Shown here: positions 21,869-33,272 of the stretch, one piece after another | Position numbering within the stretch: the stretch's first letter is position 1 | Layout: every line of letters starts with the position of its first letter | Assembly (NCBI GenBank): GCA_033807695.1 | Contig: CM066311.1 | Span: 1,116,001-1,180,000, forward strand | Direction: 5' to 3' | Origin: Daedaleopsis sinensis | Lineage: Eukaryota > Basidiomycota > Agaricomycetes > Polyporales > Polyporaceae | Length of the DNA stretch: 64,000 bases | Translations under genes and position numbers: made by a program | The notes under the pieces: model-generated | Database searches by the model: none | The model's input: only the letters and a program-made list of their open reading frames with translations | What the model was told of the DNA's origin: nothing

Positions 21869-23523
21869 TCACCGTCCAACAGGGACGCCGCGGTACCCGT
21901 TCTGGTACTGTTGCTGCTGCGGGGCCGTTCCCCCGTTCACCCTGGGACTGCTCTGGTACACGACCTGCCCAGGCCCCTGACGCGCCTGCGCCGACGCCGC
22001 CGCCTGTGCCGGTCCTGGTCTCGGGCCAGGCGCGGGCTGAGGCTGCTGAGGTTGCGCCGCCGCCTTCTTCTGCTGCTGCTGCTCGGCCGAATCCTCGATG
22101 GAGCCCGTCGGCGCGACATACAGACCTTTGTCGATCTGTTGCGGGATCGGCTGGATCTCCGTGCCCAGCTCCTGCTCGATCTTGTAAAGGTTGAAGCGGT
22201 CCTCGTACGTGACGAGGTTAATCGCGAGGCCGAGGTGGCCAAACCGTCCGGAACGGCCGATGCGGTGGAGGTACGTCTCCGAGTTCTTCGGGAGGTCGAA
22301 GTTGATCACGACGTTGACCGCCTGGATGTCGATACCACGCGTGAGCAGGTCGGAGCACACCAGGTTCCGGCAGACACCGTTGCGGAAATCGTGGAAGACG
22401 CGGTTACGGTGTGACTGCAGCATCTTCGCGTGCGAGTAGAAACATGAGTAGCCGAGCTCGGTGACCTTCTTGGCGAGCAGCTCGACGCGGTTCGTAGAGT
22501 TACAGAATATAATAGACTGGTTGATTTGCAGCTACGGCGGAGATGTCGGCGTCACGCGACCAACGAGATAGCGAGGGACGACGGCGCACCTTCGAGAATA
22601 GTGTATTGAGACAGTGCACCTTCTGCCGTTCTTCGACATAGGCGTAATATTGTGTAACACCACGGAGCGTAAGCTCGTCCATGAGATTGATCTCGTACGG
22701 AGACTTCATGTGCTTGTCCTGCAGCGCGGTCGGCAGGCCGTTCCCGAGATAAGCGAGTGCGAGCACGCACCTTGAAATCCTTGACAATCATCGGGAATGT
22801 TGCACTGAACAGCATCACCTGGCGGTCCTTGGGAAGATACGCGAGCAGCTGCTCCATGACGGGGGCGAACTCGGGCGACAAGAGCTTATCCGCCTCGTCC
22901 ATGACGAACACCGGACACTCACTCAAGTCCGCGACGCCCTTGCCCGACAGATCGAGAATACGGCCAGGCGTACCGACGAGTACGTGCACAGTCTCGGACA
23001 GACGCATAATATCGTCCTTGAGTGTTGTGCCTCCGGTAGTCACCATGACCTGGACGCCCATGTGCTTCCCGAGCGTCTTGCAGACCTGCGCCGTCTGCAG
23101 CGCGAGTTCACGCGTCGGGACGAGGAGCAGCGCCTGGATCTTGGCCTTGTTCACGTCTACTTGCTGGAGGGATGGGATGACGAACGCGGCGGTCTTCCCG
23201 GTGCCGTTCTTGGCGCGGGCGAGGACGTCGCGCTTGGTGAGCGCGATGGGGATGGCCTCTTCTTGGATGGGCGACGGCCTCTCAAAGCCGGCCTCGAAGA
23301 TGCCCATGAGGAGTTCCCTGCGGAGGTACATGTCTTCAAATTCGACGCCCTTCGTCGCAGTCACATCTTCGGTTTGCGGGCGGTAGTCTTTTGGTGGTGG
23401 GCGCAGACCAGCTTTCCAGGATTCGGTATTCCTAATGTATCACAATGAACACTGCAGCAGGATGCATGACAGACCGTACACATACGAGGTGGAGGAAGAG
23501 GGGCGGGCTTGTTGTTGCGACAT
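21869..23523 (-). CDS. DHH1: DEAD-box RNA helicase DHH1 (DDX6 family)
   Basis: Exons (on -) 23486-23523, 22771-23431, 22590-22718, 21869-22531; 496 residues. DHH1/DDX6 binds deadenylated mRNAs in P-bodies, represses translation and activates decapping. The family-specific lead [17 protein letters not shown] is followed by the Q-motif region, motif [11 protein letters not shown] (about 84-93), PTRELA, TPGRILD, motif II DEAD (191-194) and SAT (222-224). The second RecA lobe follows, with [23 protein letters not shown] and [10 protein letters not shown]. All catalytic motifs are intact. The C-terminus is Gln/Pro/Ala-rich and disordered, as in fungal orthologues. The first exon encodes only about 12 residues before an intron (38 nt). 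Confidence 0.97.
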
Positions 23524-25517
23524 TGTGATATGCGGGGTGATGAGGGTTGAGGTGGTGTGGTTGCGTGTACGGTGTCGTACTTTGTCTAGTACAGGGCTGT
23601 GCGAGCAACGGCACGTATCAAGAGGTTGAGTACAGGGTGCGAGGAGTAGCAAGCGACGTCGGGGCAGGCTGCGGGGGCGGAAAAGGCGAGGAGCAGGGTT
23701 TGTTGGGAGGGAGGGGCTTGCGTGGAGAGTGGTCAAGGGCAACAACAGTCGGTTTTTCGCGACGCAAGGCCGCATCCCTCTTTTCCCACGCAATATTCAC
23801 TTAAATATGTTCTAAATCCTGGACAATGTACACTTGTACACAACGGTCACCATGTACAGCTCGTAGTACTACTCTATCTGAGTTCGCACCGTATGGTATT
23901 CGCCCACACTCTATGGGCCACCACCGCGACGGACCACACTAACGAACGAGGTCCTTATGCCTATGTTGTAAGTTCATCCCTGCGAAACGCATACCATTCT
24001 CATGCAGTAAAGTGCGTTAGCTTTGCCAGGTCTGTATTCGAGTGGCGGTCAGCTGATAGATTGGTCGATACTAGTCCTCGACTTGACGATTTCTCCGGAC
24101 GGCAACACACTCCAGACACCTCAGCTTCCCAGCTGAACCGTAGTGCGACCTCTCAGCTGACTAGTTCGAGAAACCAGAGTAGCTCCCTGCCTCTTCCCAA
24201 GAGGAACAATCTTCTTCCTCTTTCGCGAATGCCTAGGTCACCGTCACACTGCCGACGTCTACTCTGTAAAGACTATCACTGCCTCCCCGCTAGACCAAGG
24301 TTAACGTTCTGGTCCCCGTATGATAAGAAAGAATCATCTTCTATTTTGGTCAGCTACGGAGGTTAGATCCCCAGCGAACTGGCAGGAATTCTGCGTGAAG
24401 ATAGAACGTGCGAGACGGGTTGAGGACCGAGTTCGACATCCAACGAAGAGGTTATGCGAGGTATAGCTGGCGGACGTAACACCCGACGGTTGATCACACC
24501 CGTGAAGACCCCTTGCCCCGGACAACGATCTCGACTCCGCAACCGTCTGACCACGCTTATTTCAGGACTCTCGGTATGAGACCGCACTCCTCTCACCGTG
24601 GACCAATTGGCAGCCCGATCTGAACGCGCCGCTCTTGTCTGTTCTAGAGATGACGCCGAGCTACTTGGACCTGGATGACACGGAAGCGTCTGTGCAGTAC
24701 GTTCTAGTACAGCCGCATCGTACTTCTGTTCTGTCGCTGAGTCATCCGAGTAGACAAGATGTGCGACAGATCCTAGGTGACCTTTCTTTGATATACATAT
24801 ATCACGAGTAACTTCGACCAGCCAATCCCATCCATGCGCCTGCGAAAACCCCGTCGTGCCCGACATACAAACGTGTCCATAGCTGGAACTTCAAGCTTCA
24901 TCAACTGCCCTGGACAACAGTCGATCCTGCCCGTGACGGCAACAAGGCCAAGCGAAGGGAGTTATATTCGTTGTCGAGGGTTGGATACCGCGGCCACTAC
25001 TACTTCTATATGTAGGGGCCTCGCTTCAAGCAAGTTCGATCCGATGATGTCAGTCACTCAGAGCGAGCATATCTCCAACCTCATGAATCCCGACGCCTCC
25101 ATGAGAGCAATTTGTAGCCTCCAACCGGCACACACCCTGCGCCCACACACCCGTCGTCTGGATTAACCCTTGCATGTCTCGTGTCGACGAGAGATTGAGC
25201 GGGGCGTGGTGGATGAGGTCGAGAGCTCGACAAACGCAATGAAGCCCATCATTCATGAACAGGCTGGCCTCTACTGGTGTACCGCGCCCTGGCAAAGCTC
25301 GTTCCTCGATTGTGGGTGCCGTGTGAGTATCAGAGTGAAGAAGCCCGTTCAACAGGTTTTCCATCACCGCCCAGCCCGAACCCTGGCCCGAACCGCCGCA
25401 CCATAAAGCGGCATCGAAGGGCTCACTGCTTCGTGCTTTTGAGGACCAACTCCCTCCCTTCTGTTCAGTAGTTCCTCATCTGCCTGAGGAAGTCCCCTTC
25501 GAGGTACTTGCGCGAAC
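23524..25517. other. 2 kb gene-poor spacer
   Basis: It begins with the DHH1 upstream region. An open frame on - at 24363-24866 (167 codons) has no family resemblance and no splice-supported extension, so it was not called. No repeats recognised. Confidence 0.4.
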
Positions 25518-28003
25518 ATGACCTTACTGATGTGGAGTCTAGGCACCTTTCTTGTCGCCGCCATCTCGTGGAAGTTCATCGCAAGTCGCAGCCATTCCCC
25601 ATACTCACTCAAGAGTGTTGCAGGTCCTAAGAAGGACCACTGGCTAACTGGTCAGTGCTCTGTTACAGTGGCAGAGATTATGTGTTCATCTCCCGACCGC
25701 TGATGTGGACATTATGTCTGCATAGGTAACTTGCATCGTTTGTTCAAAGACGGGTGGAACTACCACTTCGACCTCCTGAAGAAATATGGCGGGGTAGTCA
25801 AGGTTTATGGTATGCTAGGAGTCAGTTCACTACCTGTTGCGGTAGAGCGAACCATTCCGCTGATATCAATTGGTGCACTATACAGGCTGAGCAACTGCTC
25901 GTCTCGGATCCTCGCGCTCTTCATCATATAGTCGTCAAAGAACAGGACATCTACCGCGAGACGGACATGTTCGTAATGTATGCTCATATCTAACATCTCA
26001 CCGTATAGTGTAGTATCGCTAATGAGTTACTGTCACTGTAGGACGAACAGGTTGATATTTGGAGAGGGTCTCATCTCCACGTTAGGTAGATATTTGGTAC
26101 TTGCACGCTTTCTCTCTGTCGACGTCTGACGTTGATGTACCAGATGAGCAACATCGGAAGCAACGGAAAATGCTCAACCCAGTGTTCTCTCTGGCCAACA
26201 TGCGCTCCCTGCTACCTGGTGTACAGCCGATAGCAGATACTATGCTGGAGCAACTATGTGCAGAGCTCCCAGCAGATGGCGGTCAGTATATATACATGCT
26301 TAACCTCTGCGTTTACGTCGAAGCTGCCAATCCACTGCTAATTTCGTATAAAGGTGTCAAGGAAATCGATGTACACGGTTGGATCGCCAAGGGCACGCTT
26401 GAATATGTTGCGAGGGCCGTACTTGGAATATCACTCGACACACTCAACTCCGCGAACGAGAACACGCATGCAGATGCAATCCGCGGAGTCAGGTACGTCC
26501 TTATCATTCGAATAAGTGACCTACTAATGAGAGAGTGAGTGTAGCACTGCCGCACTGTCAGTGATCTTCCTTCGGCCATTCGTGCCTATGGTCGTGCGGA
26601 ACGTTTCCCAACACTGGCGGAACAAGATGGTCGATTGGCTTCCATTCCCCGGGTTGCGCAAGCTCCGAGACATCTCCTTCGTACTGGACCGATCAGCGAG
26701 ACAGATATATGAAGAGAAGAAAGCCGAACTGGAAGAAGGATCCGACGACCTTTTCACGCGGAGAGATCTAATGACCATAATGAGTGAGTCAGAGTATGCA
26801 GAGCTATCTTGTAGCTATACGGGCACTGAGTGAGCTTCGGTGCTACCCACAGTCAATGCAAATATCACGATGTCCAGCAAGGAACGACTCAGCGAAGATG
26901 AGTTGATAGGGCAAATAAAGTACGTCACATCCACTTTTCGCCCCATTGCACTTGCGAATCGTACTTTTTGTAGCACGATGCTCTTAGGCGGCTCGACCAC
27001 CACACCTGCACTCGCCCGCATCTTCCATGTCCTTTCTTGCGAGCCCGACGCACAGCGCCGCCTTCGCACAGAGCTCCGCAAAGCCAAATGTGACTATAGG
27101 GCGGCACACGGAATTGACGATATCGACTGGCATCAGGTGAACCTACCATATGACGCACTGAACGCTCTCCCGTACCTGGACGCGATTGTGCGCGAGACAT
27201 TGCGTGTCTACCCACCGACGAACATGATGAACCGCACTTGTACGCGGGACACCGTGCTTCCTCTGCAGTCTCCGGTGCGGTCCACCAGTGGGGAGCAGAC
27301 GACATCAGTCCACGTACCGGCGGGGACGAACATGCTGATCTCTATTCTTGGCGCGAACCACAACAAGGAAGTGTGGGGCGACGATGCGTCTATATGGCGA
27401 CCGGAACGGTGGCTCACTGCGTCTGGAGAGCGAATTGGGTTTGGCAAGGACATGGACATGGATCTGGGAGACGAAACCTTGGACAAGAGTGTTGAAGGAA
27501 CCCCTGGTTGCAGGAACGGGGTGAAGTATCCTGGGGTGTATGGCACGATGTGAGTTTTTGATTCATCACCTGGAATTGTCGTTCGCTCGTCCTCGAGACA
27601 CTCATGGGTGTGGTGTGGCTTAGGATGACGTTCCTAGGCGGTGGTCGTGCATGCATGTGAGTATTTTTGCTCGCGTGCGAATCGACTTTTCTGACAGTAT
27701 TCCATGATGCAGTGGATTCAAGTTCGCGGAAATGGAGATCAGTCAGTCTCGTCATCGCTCCGGTTCGACGAGCGAAGTGTGCTGACCATTGGGGTAGAAC
27801 ATGTTTTATCAACCATCATCCCGGTGCTGCACTTCGCTCCTCCGTCTGCGGTGGACGTCAATGGAGTGAGAAAGGAGATATACTGGAGGATGGACGGTCC
27901 ACAAGTACCTGTTGTGCGACCACCGCATGGAGATTTCAAGACGACGCAGGTGCCTTTGGATGTCAGGCTTGCAAGGGAGACTGATTTTCTGTCATCGCAG
28001 TGA
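25518..28003 (+). CDS. cytochrome P450 monooxygenase
   Basis: Twelve exons: 25518-25650, 25726-25820, 25886-25977, 26042-26085, 26144-26281, 26354-26492, 26545-26783, 26853-26919, 26974-27549, 27624-27656, 27713-27741, 27798-28003; 596 residues, every phase consistent. It is a microsomal haem-thiolate oxygenase: the N-terminus MTLLMWSLGTFLVAAISW is a membrane anchor. Conserved landmarks are TNRLIFGEGL, EQHRKQRKMLNPVFS (helix C region), an I-helix LLGGSTTTPALA, ExxR at Glu390/Arg393 (RETLRVYP), WRPERWL, and the haem loop FLGGGRACIGFKFAEME with Cys518 as ligand. It ends with the VPVVRPP/VPLDV strand common in basidiomycete P450s. A ~45-residue acidic/Gly insert sits between the PERW and haem motifs. 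The substrate is not predictable. No partner biosynthetic genes are adjacent. Confidence 0.93.
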
Positions 28004-28129
28004 TGGCAGAGTCTCGGTCGGAGTCCGGCTACGTGTACTAAAGACATCTGAGTACGCGGCGAGGGCGAGTTTGTTGCTACATATGAACGAGTGCTGCATC
28101 AAGTTGTTTTACCTTTTGGTACCATGAGT

Positions 28130-29456
28130 ACATCAGCAAAACGTCCGGTACTTGGGTGCACTTGAGAGCACTGAAACACTTGAGAGCACTGACAGACACT
28201 GGGGACCGCTTTTTTACTTGAGGTCAATGGAGGACACTTGTAGAAGCGCCCACTTCGAATGTCTGATAGACAGGCGCCCAGAGCCCAGTCCGTTTCCGGC
28301 TCCTCCTCTATTTGTCCCTATTTAATCTGTGGCACTCATGAAAGACTTTGCACGACTCAGTACTCCGTACATACATACATCCTCCTTCCTCCCCTCGTCT
28401 TCTCTCATTATCTCAGAGTCTCCGACGAAGTCTACCTATCAATCATCGGTCAGTCTCCTCTCATTTCATTAGACTCGCCCTGCTCATTATCATGTCATTC
28501 TTTCTGCCCCCAGGACGTCGTTGACAAAAAACTCAGGGGCCGGTGAGTCATCCTGTCGCCGAACGTCTAAACAAAGTATGTGCGTGCTGTCAGTTTCCCA
28601 CTGGTGAGTCGCCCTATATTGCCTCGCCTTGTCTGTAGCATCATTAACAAGTCCCCCACGGGCTGTTCAACGCCGTTGGCCTACCCACTATCCCTCTCAC
28701 TGTGCATATTCATCATCATCACTCTTCGTCGAACTCGCATTAGACAAGTCCGCGCCCACCCCACCCCTCGTTTGCAGGAGTATCGCCGACTACGGCAATA
28801 GCTCATCCTCATCCCCGTCCATATAAGGTGCGTGTGGCCGCTACGTTCTATCCCTTCCCCTTCTTTCTCTCCAGCTCCGGCCAACCGCCGCTTGTCATGC
28901 CAGCGTGCACATCGCCTCGGACAGGTCCGGGAGCAACACGCGCATCATCTTGTCCGTCCTCAATGAGCCCGCCGATGATGACGTCACCACCACTAGAGGT
29001 TGCTGCGACTCGCAGCTCGTCTCCAGGTCTGGCGCTGAGCGGATTCTTCGCCTCTATCGAGCCCCGAAAGCCATTCGTGTTCGTCTGTGTCTACAGATGA
29101 TCCTGGTTCCATGTACTCATTGTGCTATCTGCCATACACGGTCACGGTTGCATGCACTCCTACTAGTACTACATTTGTATCCGTAATTTGGCTAGAATAT
29201 ACTGCTTGTGCCGATTGATATCCCGGTGCAGTGCTACACTTCCTGGCACTTGACACTACTGAGCTACACTTACCGGCACTTGATACGACTGGGCATGACT
29301 TGAGTGCCCTTTGCCGCACTGGATCAGAGATTGAACCTACTGATCCAGTGAATATCAGAGGCACTGAGAATCACTGGGATCCTCTGGATCAGAGCGTCCC
29401 AGTGCGTCTAAGTGCGTCTAAGTGCCCAAGTGTTTCGGACGTTTTGCTGATGTACT
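28130..29456. mobile_element. 1.3 kb non-autonomous element with terminal inverted repeats
   Basis: AGTACATCAGCAAAACGTCC(G) at about 28130-28150 recurs as its reverse complement at about 29433-29453. Imperfect homology continues inward: each end carries ACTTGGG..CACTT and several CACTTG/GCACTG subterminal motifs (28158-28200; 29240-29430). If the repeat is trimmed to CATCAGC.., both ends are flanked by TA, which would suit a TA target duplication, but this is not certain. The interior has splice-like signals (for example GTCAGT..CCCAG and GTGAGT..CTGTAG at 28449-28640) but no recognisable transposase. It lies between the P450 and HMG-box genes. Confidence 0.6.
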
Positions 29457-30819
29457 AGTGTCGAAAATGTTATACTTCATCGAGCTCCAGCCTACCGAGT
29501 GGAATTTGGGAGAGTTTGAGGTCAGACATGTAGTAGTTCGTGCATGGTAGCCTCAAGGAGCCTCAATTGCATTGGCAAGGAGACAAATCACAGACGCCGA
29601 ACACAGATTTTTACCTTCGCCCCATTTACCGAGTACTACTGAGAGTCTACCGAACGGTATTCGCTCTAACTCGGTCCCCCTCTTACATCTACGCCTTGCG
29701 ACACTCTTAACGTAACTCAGATCTGTCTACAATCTGTGTCATTCACCACTCGACATGCTTTGTGCTGTCGAAAACCCCTGCGGACCATTCGCCGATGCGA
29801 CCTGACGGTGCGCGCGAACCTCTCATCTCCATGCTCTTGTTCGGCAAATCTCACCAATCAAACCATCAAGACGCTTTAACTATGCGTTTCGATACGCTCT
29901 TAGGACGCGTCGCGGCCCTCAAACGAGACCGAAGACTTCCCACTTGTCATGGAGAAAATGTCGGTCGACCGTGACACGTCGCACCCACGAGTTGGAGGAC
30001 AGTTGTGCATCACCCCTATCGACCCGCGTCGACCCTACGGGTGGACGTCGGCACGTCTCTGAGCAGTGCGTGGCTCCTTTTCATCTTTATTCCAGATAGT
30101 AGAGTGTGTCACATCCACCCCGTTCGTCTGAATCCCGCAGCTTCACAGTAAAATGACTAGCTACCCCTTGCATGCAACCTCCAATTCTGTAGTTCTATCG
30201 ATTTAAATACTTCGTGATTCTGTCTATATTGACTCGACAATACGACCGTCTTACGCCTCGCTAGCCTCATTCGTGCTCCGAGTCCTGCCTCATGCACTTT
30301 GAAAATATATCCTGACTTGATGTTGTCATACACTTAGCATGAACGCATATTGACTAACCCGGCAGGGACGTAAAGAAGAGAAAATATGCGCACTTACCGG
30401 TACCACGAAGACGGATATAAATGTAACGGGCTGCCTCTGTTACAACAAGCATATGATGACATGGGGCCACTGTACCACATCATTATATATTGAGCTACCC
30501 CCTTTGCTCGGACTGCACACAAGGTACGCTTGCGCAAACTTTCGGTCATGCGACATGAAGCTGACGATATCTTTACCGTTCATGCATTTCCGCCTGGCGT
30601 GTATGCAGAGTCACAGTGCAATGTGCATGACATCATGGCACTGAACGGAGCAAACGCGTCGCGGTAACGTGACAAGACGCGTGTATCACGAGACCCCGGC
30701 GCTTTGCCTGTGTCACAGCGTAACATTACCTCGTGTGGCTTGAGGACGCTTTTCCTAAGCCACACTCTCACCACAACCTTCATTCTCCTGCTCACCTCTC
30801 GGCATTCAAGCTATTCACA
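29457..30819. other. spacer upstream of the HMG-box gene
   Basis: No gene supported. A perfect 9-bp inverted repeat (GTGTGGCTT at 30733-30741, AAGCCACAC at 30757-30765) lies 55 bp before the HMG-box start codon and could form a hairpin in the leader. Confidence 0.45.
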
Positions 30820-32127
30820 ATGGCAAAAGACCCAACCCGAATCCCTCGCCCCCCCAATGCGTTTTTACTATATCGAGCCGACTTCCAAAAGAACGTACAG
30901 GCCAGTATGGATCCATACGACAGCAAGGGCTCCAATCACTGTAGCCAGGTATCCAAGGACGCTGGAGCCAGCTGGAATCTTCAACCCGCGCAGGTCAAAG
31001 CAAAGTATTATCGCCTCGCGGAGGAGGCGAAGAGGGCGCACCAGCGAAAGTATCCTGACTACAAATATGCTCCTGCACGCAAGGGGTCGAACAAGAAGCT
31101 TCCAAAGAAACGGTCGAAGTCCGTTCGGAAAGTGACCGCAGTAACCACTGCTTCGCCCTCTTCCTCTCCCCTATCATTCCTCAGCGCGGTCTCTGCTTCT
31201 ACTGCCAGTGGATCCCAGTCTCCCTCGAGCTCGTCCCGGAATACCGAGCTTGAGACGCTTGGTGCTCCTGAATCCTCGCAGAACGCACCGAGACGGCCGA
31301 ATTCCCATCAATACCATAGCCATACTCAACCGGCCATGTCGCATTCAATGCCCGGGCAGTCGATGCTCCGGCGAGACCACAGCACCGTTGCGACAACCTA
31401 CCCATCGTTGCAGTGGCCAACGTCCACGTCGGACATTCATCCTGCGATGTCTCCACACCCATGTGCAGTACGTGTCCCAACCATGATAGCTTACGAAACA
31501 TACTTACTTTCGATTCTAGCTGGAGTTCTCAGAAACGGAGGCTGGAACACCGAGCAACCGGTTTAACCATGGCGCAACCCCCATGAGAGCCAACTCCATG
31601 GCCGATCTGAGCGATGCCATGTTTGCTCCATGTGCTCAGCCTTGGCAGTGTGACACCGCTCTTCCGGACGCACCGTTCACCAATGCTCCTCGCGAATTCG
31701 ACTCTTCAAGTTCCGCTCTCTCGAACACGGAGCTTGACATGAGCTACCACCCTGTTGAGTATCCTACCCCGACCTCGCATACTGCGACTCGTCGTTTGGG
31801 CCCTTTCATGACGGTCCCGGAAGCACTTGAATACGTCAATCGTGCTACCGAGTTTGCGCGCCTGCAGCTATTGACCAGCAACGTGAGTAGTATTCTCTAT
31901 ATTCCGCAATGCGACGCTTGAACTATGTCTTACGCTAGACCATGACGGCGCCCTCGCCATCCGACCTTGCCGCAAGCTCTTTAACAGATCAAGGAGATAT
32001 GCAATCAGAGTCAGAGTCAGAGGACGCCCAAGAGTCAGAGGACGCCCCATGGTTGACACAGGGATACGACGAGGTGTTCCGTTTCCCGGAGTCCGAAGAC
32101 TCTCAGGCAGCCGACACGACATTGTGA
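30820..32127 (+). CDS. HMG-box transcription factor
   Basis: Exons 30820-31467, 31520-31882, 31939-32127; 399 residues. A single HMG box begins almost at the N-terminus (about residues 7-85). It has IPRPPNAFLLYRADFQ in helix 1, a conserved Ser-Lys-x-x-Gly-x-x-Trp-like SKDAGASWN segment in helix 2, and VKAKYYRLAEEAKRAHQRKYPDYKYAP in helix 3. A Lys-rich nuclear signal follows (KKLPKKRSKS). Sequence-specific fungal HMG proteins of this layout bind the DNA minor groove and regulate mating, fruiting or stress genes. The rest is Ser/Pro/His-rich and disordered, ending in a short acidic repeat (SESESED, QESEDAP). Start chosen at the ATG in CACAATGG; no upstream in-frame ATG exists. The specific pathway cannot be assigned. 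Confidence 0.87.
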
Positions 32128-33272
32128 AAACCCAGACGATTCACTGGCATGTGTGTGGTGAGTTACGGTCTGCATACCGCTGTGAACTGATCAACTAACG
32201 GGCTTCTTAGTATTAGTAACGAGGCAGTGGAACTCAATGGCTTCTTCATAATTACTCTGTACTCTATCGCCTCCTTTTGTGTAACCTCCTTATCTTCGGA
32301 GACGTGTTGTCCATGTATAACAGGCAGCTCTGTACGGTCTGTAGGCTGATACATTGACTGCTATCCAGACGGTATCGGAGGCTCGGGGGAACGCGATCGC
32401 TATGGGTTGTCAAATCTACGGGTATCAGTCTTATGTCGTATATTGCCATGCTCGATGAACATTATTACCTTCCCCTCTGTCATGATCGACCGTCGTCGAG
32501 AGAACGGACACACGCACGACGTCGGAAGCGAGATCCGGGAAGCTAGCACTTACAAACTGTCTCTGACAATGTGTCAGGATGCCACATTACCGCAGCTGCA
32601 CGTCGGTCCAATATTCTGTAGTCCAGCAGCCTTCCGTGCCAGTGCGACACGAACCTTATGGTAGCGCTGATGACGGCCCGCGGGAGATGAGATGTACTCC
32701 TCGTGCGGTTTGATGACGCCCTATTATAAAGGCAGACCATTCTACGCTGACAGCCAGGGCCAGTACTAGTGCTTCTTGCGCGGTCATCTACATCTGTCTG
32801 TTAGATGTTAAGACATGATGAACGGGATAAAATCACATAACTAGAAGCTCGAGGTTCTGCCACACGGAGCAATAAAGCGGTGAGCTGATTCTGCGTACTC
32901 CGCAGGCGCACAGGCACGAGAACATCACAATATCAACTGCGAAACCGAGACGGACCGGTTAAGTGTGGACTGAATGGCGTAGGATCCTATTCCGCACGCA
33001 CATCTTGATAGCTGGATGCGCCGTGACAACAGCACGAACCTCCATCTGGATCAACGTTAACCATATCACTTGCTTGAAGGCGGCGTAAAGCATTTCTAGA
33101 AGATATTCTGTACAACATGGAGAGAAGCACGAAAGAAGGCCATGAGAAGGCGTATCGAGGAGACGGAGAATCGAACGACGCATGAAAAGCACATGTCTCC
33201 ATGGAGAGAGATGGGTGTCCGAAGAGAGAGGAAGGAGGAGAATCGCCACATTGCGGGCCACACTATCCCATG
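32128..33272. other. convergent 3' spacer
   Basis: Lies between the HMG-box gene (+) and the membrane protein gene (-). No gene, repeat or RNA recognised. Confidence 0.45.

Noticed and set aside
24363..24866. 167-codon open frame on -
   Set aside because: No recognisable family, no supporting splice structure, composition like random intergenic sequence.
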